From Chaunax sp. Z400 (Eukaryota; Chordata; Actinopteri; Lophiiformes; Chaunacidae): 64,000 nucleotides of DNA. A program made the translations under genes and the position numbers. The DNA lies in the NCBI GenBank assembly GCA_037577475.1, contig CM075186.1:5889501-5953500 (forward strand), written 5' to 3'. A model generated the notes under the pieces. That model had not been told where the DNA came from. It searched no databases and worked only from the letters and a program-made list of their open reading frames with translations. Shown one piece after another: positions 22,615 to 35,179 of this stretch. Each line of letters opens with the position of its first letter. Position 1 is the stretch's first letter.

Positions 22615-24890
22615 ACGTTTCCGAACTGTAAATTAATGGATGGCTGAAAGAACAACAAACCTATAAACAAGATAAACAAGTCAGCATTGCTCCTGAAGTG
22701 GGACAACGATGAAACATATTTTGCAAAGGTCCTTTAATAGCAGGCAGCGACATTCACAGACATTCACAGGGACTCGTGAGACGCTGCAGCCTAACAGAAT
22801 CACACTGAAGCAGATCTACTGTGACATGCGACTGAATATGTAAATGACAAATTTTCGAGCCTCACATCCAGCTGAAATTAATATGTGGTCCCAAACCAAC
22901 TGCTCCCAATAGCTCACACACACCAAATATATCATTATTTCCTATGTGCAATAATGTGAATTCAACATTAAGTCTTTCTAATTATTTTGCCTTTTTACAA
23001 ATGCCTCTTTGCTAATGCACTATTCCCTTTGCTGCTGTTACACTGCAAATTTCCCCACTGCATATTTAATAGATGATTATCTTCTTATCTATTATCTGAG
23101 TAACTTTTACAACATGTACCTGGGACTGTCTGTGAAGAAAAGTGGCAGTGAGAACAGCTGGTTCTCTGAATTATGAAAACTGTTTTTTCTAAGTGGGATT
23201 CATCAAATCTGGTCGTTTATTGTGTTCAGATGGTTTAGTCAGTGTACTTCGATAATAGTTGTCACATTTATTTTCTAAGGAACACCATGCGTCACACAGT
23301 TGTACGATGTCAGCATGTGTTGGAGCAGGAGGCTGTCCCCTTCCAGGCAATTGATTTTAAATATAAATGCATGTTATGGTTTCTTATGTAAATGGGAGTG
23401 AGCCCACAGGTTTGCCATTTCACTGACATAACCCGTGGTTTCACAAGCATTTAACAGGCAGTAACCCTTATTAAGCTGTTTCATGGCAGGGAGATCAGTT
23501 AAGTATTTTATTGCTTTATGTACTGTAATGGACAAAAACGTCCTGTCACCAAACAGACCTGTTTTCAGAAGTGATTCTGTTTTTGTTGAAAGAGGCCATA
23601 AGACATTTTGGAGAAAAGGCTCCTATAAAATAGAGGCGAGGCACAATCATCACTCCAGTGTTGACAATTTCTTGTGACTCAGCCAGTAATCACCGAAACA
23701 GATTGCAATTGCACTTTCCTTTCACAACTCAAAGAGACTGAGAGAATGAACGAAAACCAGAGCTGCAGTTTTTTCAGTCTCGTGGAGATTGTCCATCTCA
23801 GCCCGATTCTGGTCAGAAGACAACAGTGGGAATGACAGCCTGGTTCATTTCCATATTCAACTCTGCAGAAAACAGAAGTAAACATGTTTTTTTTTAAAAT
23901 TGTTAACCATTTTGCATTGTTGTAAAGTTGTAAATCTAACAGCTTTAGCTAGATTAATGGTGTTTTTATACATTTATATTTTAATATTTGTATTAAAACA
24001 TGAAGTGAGCACATCAGAATAGTCGATATTAATCCTTCTTTGCAGAGGAAAACTGTTTGCATGCTAATCTATTGGCAAGTGCAGGAGGTCAAAGTTAAAC
24101 CTGAATGAACAGTTATTTTAAATATTACACTTTTCCTCTTATTACTTCCCAGAAAACACATTAATCCTTTAATACCACTTTTTAATTTAGAGATAAAGCA
24201 ACAAGGTAGGAGAGCTTGAATCCTTTTTTCACTGAGTGAGATTTAACAGGATTGAGAACACCAAAAAAAAAGAGAGAGAGAGAGAGAACACAGAGATTAG
24301 TGTAAATGTTTTTCCAATATGATGTCTGAAATGATGATCAAACATTAGATTATCAGTAGATGTCGATATTAAAACTGGCGGGAGATCCTCACACGCAGAG
24401 TTCAGCAGCATGTGACTTAATTGACCATAATATGAACCTGATCATGGTTAATCCTATTTTATATGCAGGGTTTCAAAATGAGATGGTGTTTTGGCTGTTA
24501 TAGAATATACATATTCATGGATGACAGCACCACTGCAAACCTCTCCATTATATACGCAGGCTGTGTCTTTGCACAGGGGAAATGCTCGTAAAAATTCAGC
24601 TGTATGTATCATTTTGCTTAATGCCTGTATTTATTGTTTGATGCACATTACAACCCCCACTCATCGTGCATCTCTTTTTGTATCACATCATTATGGAGAT
24701 CGGTTCAGTCTCTACCATTATGTGCTGTCTGTTGGCATTTGTTTACATACAATATTCTGCAGAGATATTGATTCATGTCATCATTTCGTACTCGTACACT
24801 TTACACAGATCTGGATGTCTTAAAGGCTTTGAAAGGACTATTTATCAACTCCAATCTGATGTGTATGAAATTTAGTAATTTGTTTATTTA
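22615..24890. other. Non-coding with an (AG)9 run
   Basis: (AG)9 at 24270-24287. No gene or recognised repeat family. Confidence 0.4.
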
Positions 24891-24899
24891 TTAATAACA

Positions 24900-25062
24900 T
24901 TTGATTGTTTTCTCTCTCTACCAATCTATCTCCCCATCTTTCTCCTTCTCTATCTCTCTAACCCCAACCGGTCAAAGCAGAGGGACGCCCATCTCGAGTC
25001 ATGGATCTGCTCGAGGTTCCTGCCTGTTAAAAGAAGTGCTATTGGGTCTCTGAAGATAAGTT
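24900..25062 (+). repeat. Teleost interspersed repeat fragment (CTCGAGGTTCCTGCCTGTTAAAAG family)
   Basis: A CT-rich lead is followed by CCCCAACCGGTCAAAGCAGA, GGGACGCCCATCTCGAGTC, CTGCTCGAGGTTCCTGCCTG and TTGGGTCTCTGAAGATAAG. This order is typical of a very common acanthomorph repeat (AACCGGTCGAGGCAGATGG...TCTGCTCGAGGTTTCTGCCT...GGGTCTCTGTAAATAA). About 40 bases expected after GAAGT are missing. The CT tract plus CAG imitates a splice acceptor. Confidence 0.6.
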
Positions 25063-25069
25063 TGGTTTC

Positions 25070-25530
25070 AAATCAAGGTATCATTCGTGCCTCTGTCTGA
25101 CAGGAGTCAGGCTGCCTCGCTGCCACAGGCCAGCTTTGCTCAGCCAGTCAGCTTATCTGCAGAATGTGCTGTTCCACCTTGTGCTTGTGTCCTGAATAAG
25201 CCTGCTCTCAGGTGTGGCCATTTGTTGCTGTTTCTTTTTCTCTGGGCTGTCTCAGCTGGTTGCAGACTAGTCGGTGTTTCTAAAAATGTTCCACAAGACA
25301 TCTTGCAGCCTAAATAGATTTTACAGTGCTTGGGTGCTCCCATGCAGAATTGATGAGTTGTAACATACGGCCAGTGCACTTCTCAGAGGACCACCAATAC
25401 TTCTCCTGCATGTTGCCGCAGCCATAACATTCACACCCTTGTTATGCACAATGACAATAGTTGGGCTAGGAAGAATTTCAAACTTGGATGCCGCCTCCTC
25501 CAACCCCTCCATGTCCAATTCATCTTTTAT
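25070..25530. other. Non-coding, unrecognised
   Basis: A 90-codon minus-strand frame (25321-25593) containing MEGLEEAASKFEILPSP has reasonable composition but no recognised family, and it runs into the repeat that follows. Confidence 0.3.
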
Positions 25531-25534
25531 TAGC

Positions 25535-25740
25535 TCCACCGAGGCGGTTAAATGATCACTTCTATTTGTTCCACTGTTAGCAGGATTGCACAAAAACTGC
25601 TTGACAGATTTTCATGAAATTTGGTGGGAGGGTGGGCCATGTGGAAAGAGCCAATTCAATTTTGAAGTGGATCTGCATTAAGGATCCAGGTTTTTTTTTC
25701 TCACTTTAACACAGTGAAATCCGGCATTTGTCATCAAATG
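25535..25740 (+). repeat. Dispersed teleost repeat, copy C
   Basis: CTGTTAGCAGGATTGCACAA, AAACTGCTTGACAGATTTTC, ATGAAATTTGGTGGGAGGGT, GGGCCATGTGGAAAGAGCC and AAGTGGATCTGCATTAAGGA follow in the family order. This is the least diverged copy of the five in the window. Confidence 0.7.
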
Positions 25741-26355
25741 GAGAAGCTGAGAGCCTCTCTAAAAGGATCACTAAAAAAATATAACACAACGGCCTCCTTT
25801 CATTATGTGGAGAACCTGTCCTTCCCAGCAGTCTGATGCTAAATATTGTACATGATCTGATAGAGTAACCTGACATTAATTCTCTTTTTGAGTGTAAACA
25901 ATGAATCTCACTTTTTTATTTTTTTTTATTTACGTATTTATTGATTTATTTAGCTTCTTCCACTCCAATATGTTTACACTTTTATATGTTGGTGGGCCAA
26001 TCCAGGCTTGATTTATTATTAAATTACTCACATGGACTCCAAGCCTTTACAATCGTCTGAGACCAATGTTTTTATTATTTTTGCTCTCAATATAGGGGAT
26101 AGGAAGCCAAAGCCTCTTTTTTTTTCTTGCTGTTGTTTGTTTCTTGTCTGTTGTTAGCGAGGTTAATGTTGTCCTGAGTTGTTATATGAAAATGAATAAA
26201 TAAAATGATCAACAACAAAAAAAAAAGATTACCATGAAACTAAGTGGAAGAGGGCATTGTTCAAAGAGGGAACTGCTGAAATTTGGAGAACTGTAGATCT
26301 GGATAAAGTGGATTTTCTTTTCTTTTTCTCTCTCTCTTCTGCCAAGGACATTAAG

Positions 26356-26480
26356 TGATTAGTTTGGTTTGTCTGTGTGTTTGTTTGTCTGTCTATTAGC
26401 AGGATAACTCAAAATTTAGATTGGCTTGAAATGTTTTGAGAGATGGATGGGGATGGGAACATGTTATTAAAGGAAATGCT
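26356..26480 (+). repeat. Dispersed teleost repeat, copy D (partial)
   Basis: GTTTGTTTGTCTGTCTATTA GCAGGATAACTCAAAATTTA is the 5' part of the family; similarity fades after about 26460. Confidence 0.5.
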
Positions 26481-29400
26481 GATTCTTCTGTAACAGCTGT
26501 TTTCCCGAGGACAGAAGTTGTAGGTGAATATTCTAATGGTGAGAAAAATTTTAATGTAGGTGTTGCATATAAACAGGAATGTAATTTTATAGGGAGAAGG
26601 GAATGCCCTGACCTTCTGCCCTGAATCCATCACTTTGAACCACTGATAGTGGCCTCTTGTCGGTGTCGAGCATGTCTGGGACACTATCTCTCAAAGCAGC
26701 TTGTTGCTGTCATGTCCGTGGCACTTTATTCCTCATCAAGTAATCACTCATGGGGAGTTGTTGTTATTCTGAAAGGAGAAAATCAGAATGAGTCTGCATA
26801 ATAGCACATTTTACAAAAGACTCAGAACTTGCCTTGTTTCAGTCAAATAAAGGCCAGGAAGCCAAAGGCCAAGATCAGATAAGACATTACATTTTTTCAC
26901 ATAATATACTGAGCAACTTTAAAAATGCATATTTTTAAGAACCCAATATTTTCCTTTCACTCGCCCTAATCTATTGAAATAAATCATGTTAAATCATGAA
27001 TAACCATCAATTAGTCATGACGTAGTCATAACAGTCATTGGTGCATTTCAGAGTAAATGATGGTGGTGGTGTTTTTTATGTTTTTTTTGTGCATGATTGT
27101 AAACACCTGGCCAAGGCCATGCTGATGGTCAGAACTCTGCAGACACGTGTAGCACAGATGTTACAGATGTTATGGCGCATTGTCAACCACGTCTTGGAGC
27201 TGGTTAAGTCACCTCAACAACATTGACCCAATGAATTGATAATAAAATTTGTTGTTTTTCTTTAACAGAATTTGAATTCATTGTTGCTGCCCTAGTTTAA
27301 ATCCTATCTTTAATATTTATAGCTCAAATGTTATTCTGCGTCTCTTCATTATATCCTAATATATCAACTAGTACAATTACTATTATAAGCTTGAGAGAGG
27401 CCGCTCCTGTCCTTATTCTCTCTGTTGTTTGTGTATATTCATCTGGATGTGTCACATTATTTTTTGCTTCCATTCATTCTCCAACTGTATGAAGAGCAAA
27501 CAAAAACAACTTGGAGTGGAGAGCAATAATCCATCACAGCAAACACTAAGCCTAAATTTGGATTTGTTGCCGTATTTGTGTTATTCTATTGTGCTCAAGT
27601 GTTTTTACATCAGTGCACCCAATATGTCCTGCTCTAGTTCCTGTCAATCACCTGATACCCAGAGGAGGAAATGGAAGCATGTGGATTTAACATATGTCAT
27701 GTTTTTTTTTATCTGCACAGTCGTTAGCTGGGGCAACACTTAATTTTGAACTAGGTTTAACAACATAATCTTTGTACTTTGAGTTTACACAATGTTGAAA
27801 ATGCATTTGATTGAACTTTGCATGCATTTCACACTAGATCATATAGTTTCAGGTCGATGCTAAAATATAAGAAGCAACGGATGTATATTATCTTTTTTTT
27901 TAAGTGCCAGGATTCACATGTTCTGGCTACTCAAATATGAATATTTACTGTATTCTCATCCCTTATCATTTATTATATTAAATATGTTTGCATTTTTGAC
28001 GGTTTGACATACAAAATATGTCATTACAAGATGGGATAGGAATTTTTGATGGCACATTATCTGCTGTTTTCTGACCTTTTTACTGTTTCTAATGAAAAGA
28101 TTAATCAATATCACAAAAAGATATTGTATGGCAATATGATTTATGTATTTCACATTAAATCTGGCGCAATCATTCACGGACACATGGCAAGGAAGCACTG
28201 AAATGAGAACACAATCATGATGCATTGAGTTGCAAGAAGAAAACCAATAAGTGAAGCCGTTCAGGTGGCATCAGCTGCAGGAACGCTGAAGGTAATATCT
28301 GAAAAATGTATGTTAACATGTACAGGTTTCTTTGACCTCGCCTGCTGTAGTTATTTCTGCAAAGCCTGCAGCTTCTTCACTGCCAATGAAGGGCAGACTG
28401 ACTTTCATGACACACGCAAGGTTCATTTGAGGTTCTTTCAACACTTGAATGAGCTGTATTTCCTTTTTGCACACTGTATGTCATACTGCCTCAGCACACA
28501 CAGCCGTGTCCTCTGATGAAACCCCGATGGCCCTGCACAATGTCTGCAGGTATGCGCTATTGTTACAAACACGCATATACATATCCTAATTTTATTTTTT
28601 TCATATTTATATATACATGTGACAATATTTATCATTTTCTAAATATCTAATGAACACTTAATAACTAACTGAAATACCAAATGTTTCTGCTTTCCTGTGA
28701 TAACAAAGAGGGGATGCTAAAACGCAGAACTTTCTTAGGTGTTGGTGGTGTCGCTGTGACGATACAGGACGTCATCAGGCAATCAGCTGAGCCGATTAAA
28801 CCAAAATAAAATACGTCCTTGAAATGGTTGGTTAATGCTGGTATGTGGTCCAAAGTGGCTAAATGAAGACTGATCATTGTAAGTGGCTCTACTTTAATCA
28901 GAGTCATTATATAGAGAGGTGGAGATAGCAATATATAAGAGCAAGCAGGACAATACTGTAAGGGAGAAGGGAGCAGAGGAGATGTGGCTGATGCCTCGGG
29001 GAGAGACGGATAGAAAGATGGTCAGAATGTTAAAGAGAGATTGAGAAAGCAGAGCAGACATGGAGCCAGAGGAAACCAATTAGGACAGTGATGGGCACTT
29101 AAATCAGGCTGTTATACAGCACAGTCTGTGAGGGATTACTACAATTCCCTGAAGCTTGATGGAGAATTTTTTGTCTCCAGTTGACAACGGCTTAAAAGGG
29201 GGATAATACTGATTTTTAGCTTTGTGTGTTGCTCTTGCGCTCCAAGAAAACTGTGAGCATTAGTGAACATTTTCTGCACCCTCTCACAGCCAGAAACAAG
29301 AACAAAGCTCATCCTCCCTTCTGAGCCGTGATGTGACACCTTGTGTATATGTCAGCTATGTACAGCACGTTTTCTGAAAATTAGCTATTCAATCAAACAT

Positions 29401-29880
29401 TTTATGAATTGTAAACTGCTTCTGTTTAATAATAGAATACAAAAATGACAGCCCCGACATTTGAGTACAAAATGAGCTGTTGCCATATTTATCCCTACAA
29501 GATATTTTCAACAACCCCTCCAGTATTCAACAATTCATTCACCTCTGTTTTTGTCCCTCTGAGCTTCAGGTAGTATCTGGCTCTTTAACTTCTGAGTGCT
29601 CCAGGCTTCCGCCGCATTGTGACATAGGGAAAAGTCTACTACTTATTTTTACATAACCTGTGAACTAATAATGCTAAAAATCTAAATTAGGTGTGCATGG
29701 ATAGGTGTCAACATTTCAAAATCAGATTTCTAGCTAAATAATTTCTATATGAAAATTAGCCAAAACCTCAGTGTACAGAAAATTCATGTCTATTTTTTAT
29801 TATTTTTTAAACTTTTTTCAGATAGCTGGTGGGTGCTCTTCCTGAAATGGTAGACTAACATGATAACAAGATATGTACAG
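26481..29880. other. Non-coding, no recognised feature
   Basis: AT-rich with short frames only. No repeat family identified. Confidence 0.4.
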
Positions 29881-29885
29881 TATTT

Positions 29886-30085
29886 TTTAGATACTTTATT
29901 AATCCCACATGGGGAAATTCTTTATCTGTATTTGACCCATTCCTGAGGAGCAGTGGGCTGCCATTACGGTGTCGGGGGAGCAAATTTCAGTTCAGTTCAT
30001 GACAGACTTGCAGGGTGTGGGGATCGAACCACCGACCTTCCGTTAGGTGAACAACCACTCTAACTCCTGAGTTACAACCCTCTAC
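29886..30085 (-). mobile_element. tRNA-derived teleost SINE, reverse orientation
   Basis: Read on the minus strand, the head has A-box-like TAACTCAGGAG (30074-30064) and a consensus B box GGTTCGATCCC (30030-30020), followed by a body with GCAGCCCACTGCTCCTCAGG, AATGGGTCAAATACAG and AATTTCCCCATGTGGGATTA, and ends in ATTAATAAAGTATC. This layout matches a tRNA-derived SINE found widely in fish. Part of the body after the B box has diverged. No target duplication is evident. Confidence 0.7.
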
Positions 30086-30089
30086 AACC

Positions 30090-30535
30090 ACCAGTGGGTT
30101 TATCAGAGCTTTTTCAGTAAATGCTGCATCTTCCTGCTGCTGGAAACCGGATTCATGAGAGCAGTGAGACTGGAACAAACATTCGTGCACCACAAACTGA
30201 ACCACTGAGCTAAACAGATGTTAAACACCCCGTAGAGCTATGGGGGACTGCAGAGTAAGGTGTTAATTATCAACGGGTTTGTCACTGCAAGCAATCAATT
30301 TCACATTACACATTATTATGGTAATGGAAAAATATTGAATGGTTGAGCTTCAATTGGACGATTAAGTTAACAACTATTGGTCCCTCAAAAGATGTGCATT
30401 CATTTGAAATGACTCAAGTTTAATTCTAAGCAATAATGAGAAAGATACATGAATAACACGTTTAAATGACAACATCTGTTGTAGAAAACTCTCTTTTCAG
30501 GGAGATTCAGACATAATGTTGGAGATGTGATCATG
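30090..30535. other. Non-coding
   Basis: A second tRNA-like string, TTTAGCTCAGTGGTTCAG, lies on the minus strand at 30213-30196, but no B box follows at the right distance. Confidence 0.3.
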
Positions 30536-30537
30536 AG

Positions 30538-30640
30538 ATGAGATAACTAAACTTTATTGTTACCTAGTGGTAAATTTCCTTGTCAAATAACTGCTCCCAC
30601 ACATAGCACAATCAAAACACAACAAATGTACAGTGATCCA
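30538..30640 (-). repeat. Possible LINE 3' tail fragment
   Basis: On the minus strand: TGTGTGGGAGCAG, ACAAGGAAATTTACCACTAG, GTAACAATAAAGTTTAGTTA then TCTCATCTCATG. A CAATAAAGTTTA followed by short TCTCA/TATC repeats is a common form of fish LINE 3' end. Confidence 0.3.
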
Positions 30641-30784
30641 CTAAACAGGCCTCAAATTAACTGCCTGTGCTTGTGTTCTATTTATAATACAAAGGATGCT
30701 GGTGGAGGAGTTTTGGTCTGTGAATTGATGCAATATTCAACTTTTCTATTTAAGTATTGTTTATTTCATGCAACTGAATAAAAA

Positions 30785-33700
30785 ACAACTTTGATTTTTA
30801 AGAATCAAATTGGAATCAAATAAGAATCAAATCAAATTTGAGAAGAATTGCTGTCTCACTTTGGACAAGAAGTGAACAATATTTACTGTAACTAAGATTA
30901 AGAATGAAATGCTATAAATGAACTGGCAGCTCTGTAAGTCTCACAGCTAACAGAATAAACTCAGTGACATGTTGCTGTTGTAATTACCGCCAACGCTGAT
31001 TTTCCCATTGATTACTGCTCTGCACCCTCCTGTGATAATATGTCTAATCCAAACTCAAGCTGATATCAGCTTTGATATTTGCTGCCATTAAAGCTGATGC
31101 ACCTAATTTAACGTGTGCAACAGTCAGTCTTTGTTTGTTCTACTGGCACTAAATCTGTTTACGCGACACACATCCTCACATAAATGCCCTCCTTTACCCC
31201 CATCTCCAGTGACCTGGTAGAATTACTGGTGTAAATAACAGGTTATAAAGAGGGAAAGCTTTATGTCCAATCACCTAAGATCTGTGAGGGCGGGTGGGAT
31301 GAAATTGGACGAATCTCTGGGATGGAACACAGCCGGCGTCAGTTTTTATGCTTAAGTGACTTGTGTTTGTGGGCTTTCTTCAACATGACCCCATCAGATT
31401 AATCCGTTACGGGAACCAGAACATGAAGGAGCAAAGGCCCTATTTCAAAAAGACATCTTCATTTGTATTGATTTGACCAGAGAGTCTGCCAAGAGCTGTT
31501 TGCATCCCCTGACCTATCCTCAGCAGACCTATATTTGAGCACTGGGTACTTTATTGCATGGTTAGTGTACACTTTTTAATGTTCAGCATTTGGGAAACGA
31601 CACAAAAGGATGCTGTAGTTTCATTACGTTATTACTGTTGTAGACTTACTGTTGTGGCTTTCATAGTAATAAACCAACTTGTCACTACAGACTGTAATTC
31701 TATGCATGGGGCTGTAATGTGGGTTCAGATATTCCTCTGAACTTTATATTAGCATTGTTGAAACTGAATATCACACTCTGTGAACTGTGTTTACAAGGTA
31801 ATCAATCTCAGGTTGCTGTGGTGGTATCATCACGCTGTCATGAGATTTATGATTCCAGCCACTGATGACTCCAGTCACGTTGCAGAGACGTATCAGGTGT
31901 GGTAATCCCGCAGGATAAAGCCGTCATTATTTCCATTTTAATAACCATTATTGTCATTGTCAAGGTTACAGCTGCAGTTCCGCTCGCTGACATTTTGTGT
32001 TTGCGAGGTGTAGATGATGCACATTCCCTCTTCACTGCACATGGTTATTGGATTCCCCAACCATATTTATGCTTTTAATCCCCTGTGACAAAAGTCACCA
32101 GAAGGAACACACCACCCATATCTGCTGCTAACAACCGAGTCCAGTGAGAATCTGCATCATTTCACTCTCAGATATATGGAGTATTACAGCCGGAGTCCTT
32201 GAAATATATACTGTAGCTCTGTAAGACGTTGACTCCCTGAGAAGTAGATATACTGTCAGCTCATTCTAAATGGCCCTAACTATGGGTGCAGTAACAGGAA
32301 GTAGAACTGTCACTGTCTTTAACTGTAAACGGCACGGCAATGACAAACTTTAGATTTAAAGATTTAGAGTAATCAATCATCTGACAATTGAAAGCTTGTC
32401 ATTTTTCTTTTGGGGGCACAGCTGTATCTATCATGTGTTGACAATGACAGGCCATAGGAGACATTTAAATATTCAAATAACAAAAATTTTAAATATTGGG
32501 CTTGAGCTGATGAGGTGTTCATCTATTCAGCAGATTGATCATCTTTGTTTGACTCATTTTTTTATTGATCAATTTACTCTGTTTTTGCATCTTAAAGTAT
32601 CAAAACAAATTTCTAGTCAAAAGCAGAGGTTCTACTCCCTTTTCTTCGGTTTTCTTCTTGTTGTTTACCACTTCCTGGCTAAGGAATTGATTTCCTGCCA
32701 GCGTCCATGGAATTAAATGAGTAAATTAGAGGTCATCATACTTATTTTGAATCATCAGAGATGAAGACACTCATTTCTGTTGCAGTATTTCTTTATGATT
32801 TATGCTTACATGGCTCTCTTTCTTCATGAGTTTTTCTTTTCCTAAGACAGTTTTTAAACAGCAAGTGAGAGCAAAGAGGAAATGCAATGATGTGGCATGG
32901 TATGTGCTAAAATAAAGCAGTTAAAATTAAATAAATTCAAATACAGTATCATCAAACTGTGCACATTTCCCCTGCATTTCTTCAACTGTGTTAGATTTGG
33001 ACCCTACATTAGTTAATAAATACGTCATGTTGGACTTTTTGAGCTCTTCAAAAAGAAACCCTGAAGGTTAATGGACTGGTAGATTAATCATTATGCTGTC
33101 TGGCCATTACATTTTGTTTTATGTGGATTTTTTGTAATGGAAAATCATCAATTTCATGACTCAGCCATCAAGCTCAGTGAAGCATAAAACTGTAGTTATG
33201 AGTAACAACACGTCCTGACACCACTGATTTCTTGACATCATTTGTATATGCTCTCATTGTGCTCTGAGAAAGATTCCTGAAGAAAGTATCACTATTTCTG
33301 ATCAGGTGTGTAACCTCTTCTAACTATGTTGTAAGTTAGATGTTTTAAGAGTGAATCTTTGGCTCTCAGCCAACGGGCAGCTGGCAACCAGAGGAGTAGG
33401 GTGGCAAATTGGGTCGATGTGGGTACAAAAACAGATGGAAAACCAATTGCCATGACTCATGCCTGCAAAATTTTAAAGGTGTCTGATAAAGATTGTTAGA
33501 AAGAGCATATGTCATTTTCCTCTGGGAATGCAAATGCTGAGAAAACTTTTAAAAGTATGTAAAATGCAGAATAATCACGGACCTCCTGAGTCGTATATCT
33601 CTGCAAAATCTGCCACCAGTTAATACCACACAGGTGTTTTTCTTTTTTATGTTTATCAGGACTGATTTCACCAGCCGCTGGTGTCTGATTAAAGGCTGAA

Positions 33701-34215
33701 TGAAGTGTATCTTGATATAGCCAGAATCGGTCATGTCTCTGTATTCCTGCAATTCCCTTTTGTATGTGCTGGGTCATAAGCTTAGGTGAGCACCTGTTTT
33801 AAGTCCTCGGACAAGATAGCAGAACCCTTCCACACTGCTGCATCTAGCTCCCCGGTGCTGCTGGCCAAATGAAAGTAAAGCTACTGTCTTTGATGCAGAT
33901 GTTGAGGCCTGTGATCTTAGATAGACTAATTAACTGATGACATTCTGAGCTTTTCAGCCATGGCAGGTTTGTGTACAGCCTTACCATGTTTAGTGTGCAG
34001 TTATCAGCAGCACTGACATTGACATTTCACTTGACATTGTCTGTCCTCCCTCTCTCTTGTTTTTTGATCGCCCAGATTAAAATACATGTACAACATATAA
34101 ATTGTAAGACATTGTAATGCAATTAAGATATACGCAGTATATATAGAATACATATACAATACATTAACCATAATCAAAGAAAACACATATATTTACACTG
34201 CTCTAAGCCAGTTAA
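30785..34215. other. Non-coding, no recognised gene
   Basis: Begins with a short AATCAAAT-rich patch (30797-30838). The rest has only short chance frames, with no repeat family recognised. Confidence 0.4.
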
Positions 34216-34219
34216 CATT

Positions 34220-35120
34220 TTGTGCAAAAGTGACCCGCCCCCAATGTTTCTGCAAATAATTGCACTTTTATGGGGCGTAATATTTAAAAGACAGTTTCAG
34301 ATAGTCTTATCCACTTAATGCAGAGAAAACTCGCTCTATAGTTCACAACACATGTTCAATAGCCAGGTAGTTTTCCAAGAATTGCTTTGTTATTTTTTTT
34401 TATCAATTTATGAATAAAATAACAGTGCTGTTTTGTTCTCAATGCTAATAACCTTCACCCAACTTTCTCATAAAATAACAATGATGTGTTCTAACGCCAT
34501 CCCTAGTAATGAATCTACTGGCAGAATGATATAGACTGCACTGAGAAGTTTAAGAGGAGAGGCAGGAGAATCACAGTTTGCTTTTTTGCCTTATTTCTAT
34601 AGAAGAATGCCAATCTGCTTTGAGGGATTTAATTATCACTTTTTTGTTTTTAAGCACAGCTTTTTATCCAGAAAAGGTATGTATAAGAGGATGGTATTTT
34701 GATTGGTCTCCCATTAAGAGTAGTAATATTCACTCCAGTGGAACAGTTTTCTAAAGAAAAATGCATTTTAACACTTATTTAAGATCAGTTAGTGTATGAT
34801 AAAGAAATCGAAATGCAAGATTTGAAGTGCTTGGGCAAGAGAGGGCACTGTTGTATACAAAGTATCATCATCTGTATACAGATGAAATGTGCTGTTTGTA
34901 ACTTTTACACCTAATTCTTTTGTAAAACTTGAGGACAAAAGTGGTCCGAGAAGAGAACCTTGTGGCACACTCAGAAAACTAGACTGAAAGTCATCAGCCA
35001 CTTCAACTTTTATTTATGCTGCTAAGATACTTTATAATTAATTACATGATTTAAAAAAAATCAAAATTCAATAGATCCCAGGTGTTCAACTTATATGATA
35101 ATCAACAGTATTGAAAGCCT
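34220..35120 (-). mobile_element. L2/Maui-like LINE relic: reverse transcriptase and C-terminal region
   Basis: Minus-strand remnants of a non-LTR reverse transcriptase in order: LSKAFNTVD (motif A, 35126-35100), then VPQGSLLGPLL (about 34965-34933) and HLYTDDDTLYTT (catalytic YADD region, about 34882-34847, with Ala changed to Thr), followed by degraded C-terminal landmarks such as FITRD...THHCYF (about 34520-34470), a GKLPGY segment near 34370 and KCNYLQKHWG near 34240-34260. Many stops and frameshifts separate them. The motif spacing fits an L2/jockey-type element. Its 5' side ends at the (TAGA)12 array. It is clearly dead. Confidence 0.7.

Positions 35121-35168
<48 letters not shown>
35121..35168 (+). 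repeat. (TAGA)12 microsatellite within a reverse-transcriptase relic
   Basis: Twelve perfect TAGA units. On the minus strand the array is (TCTA)n and runs without a break into CTATCT AAG GCT TTC, the Leu-Ser-Lys-Ala-Phe of motif A, so its last units coincide with the Leu-Ser codons. Confidence 0.9.
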
Positions 35169-35179
35169 CAGACAATTTC

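Noticed and set aside
24900..24991. CT tract plus CAG resembling a splice acceptor
   Set aside because: It is the conserved part of a teleost repeat, so the acceptor likeness is incidental.
30196..30213. TTTAGCTCAGTGGTTCAG tRNA-like A box on the minus strand
   Set aside because: No B box at a workable distance; probably decayed SINE or chance.
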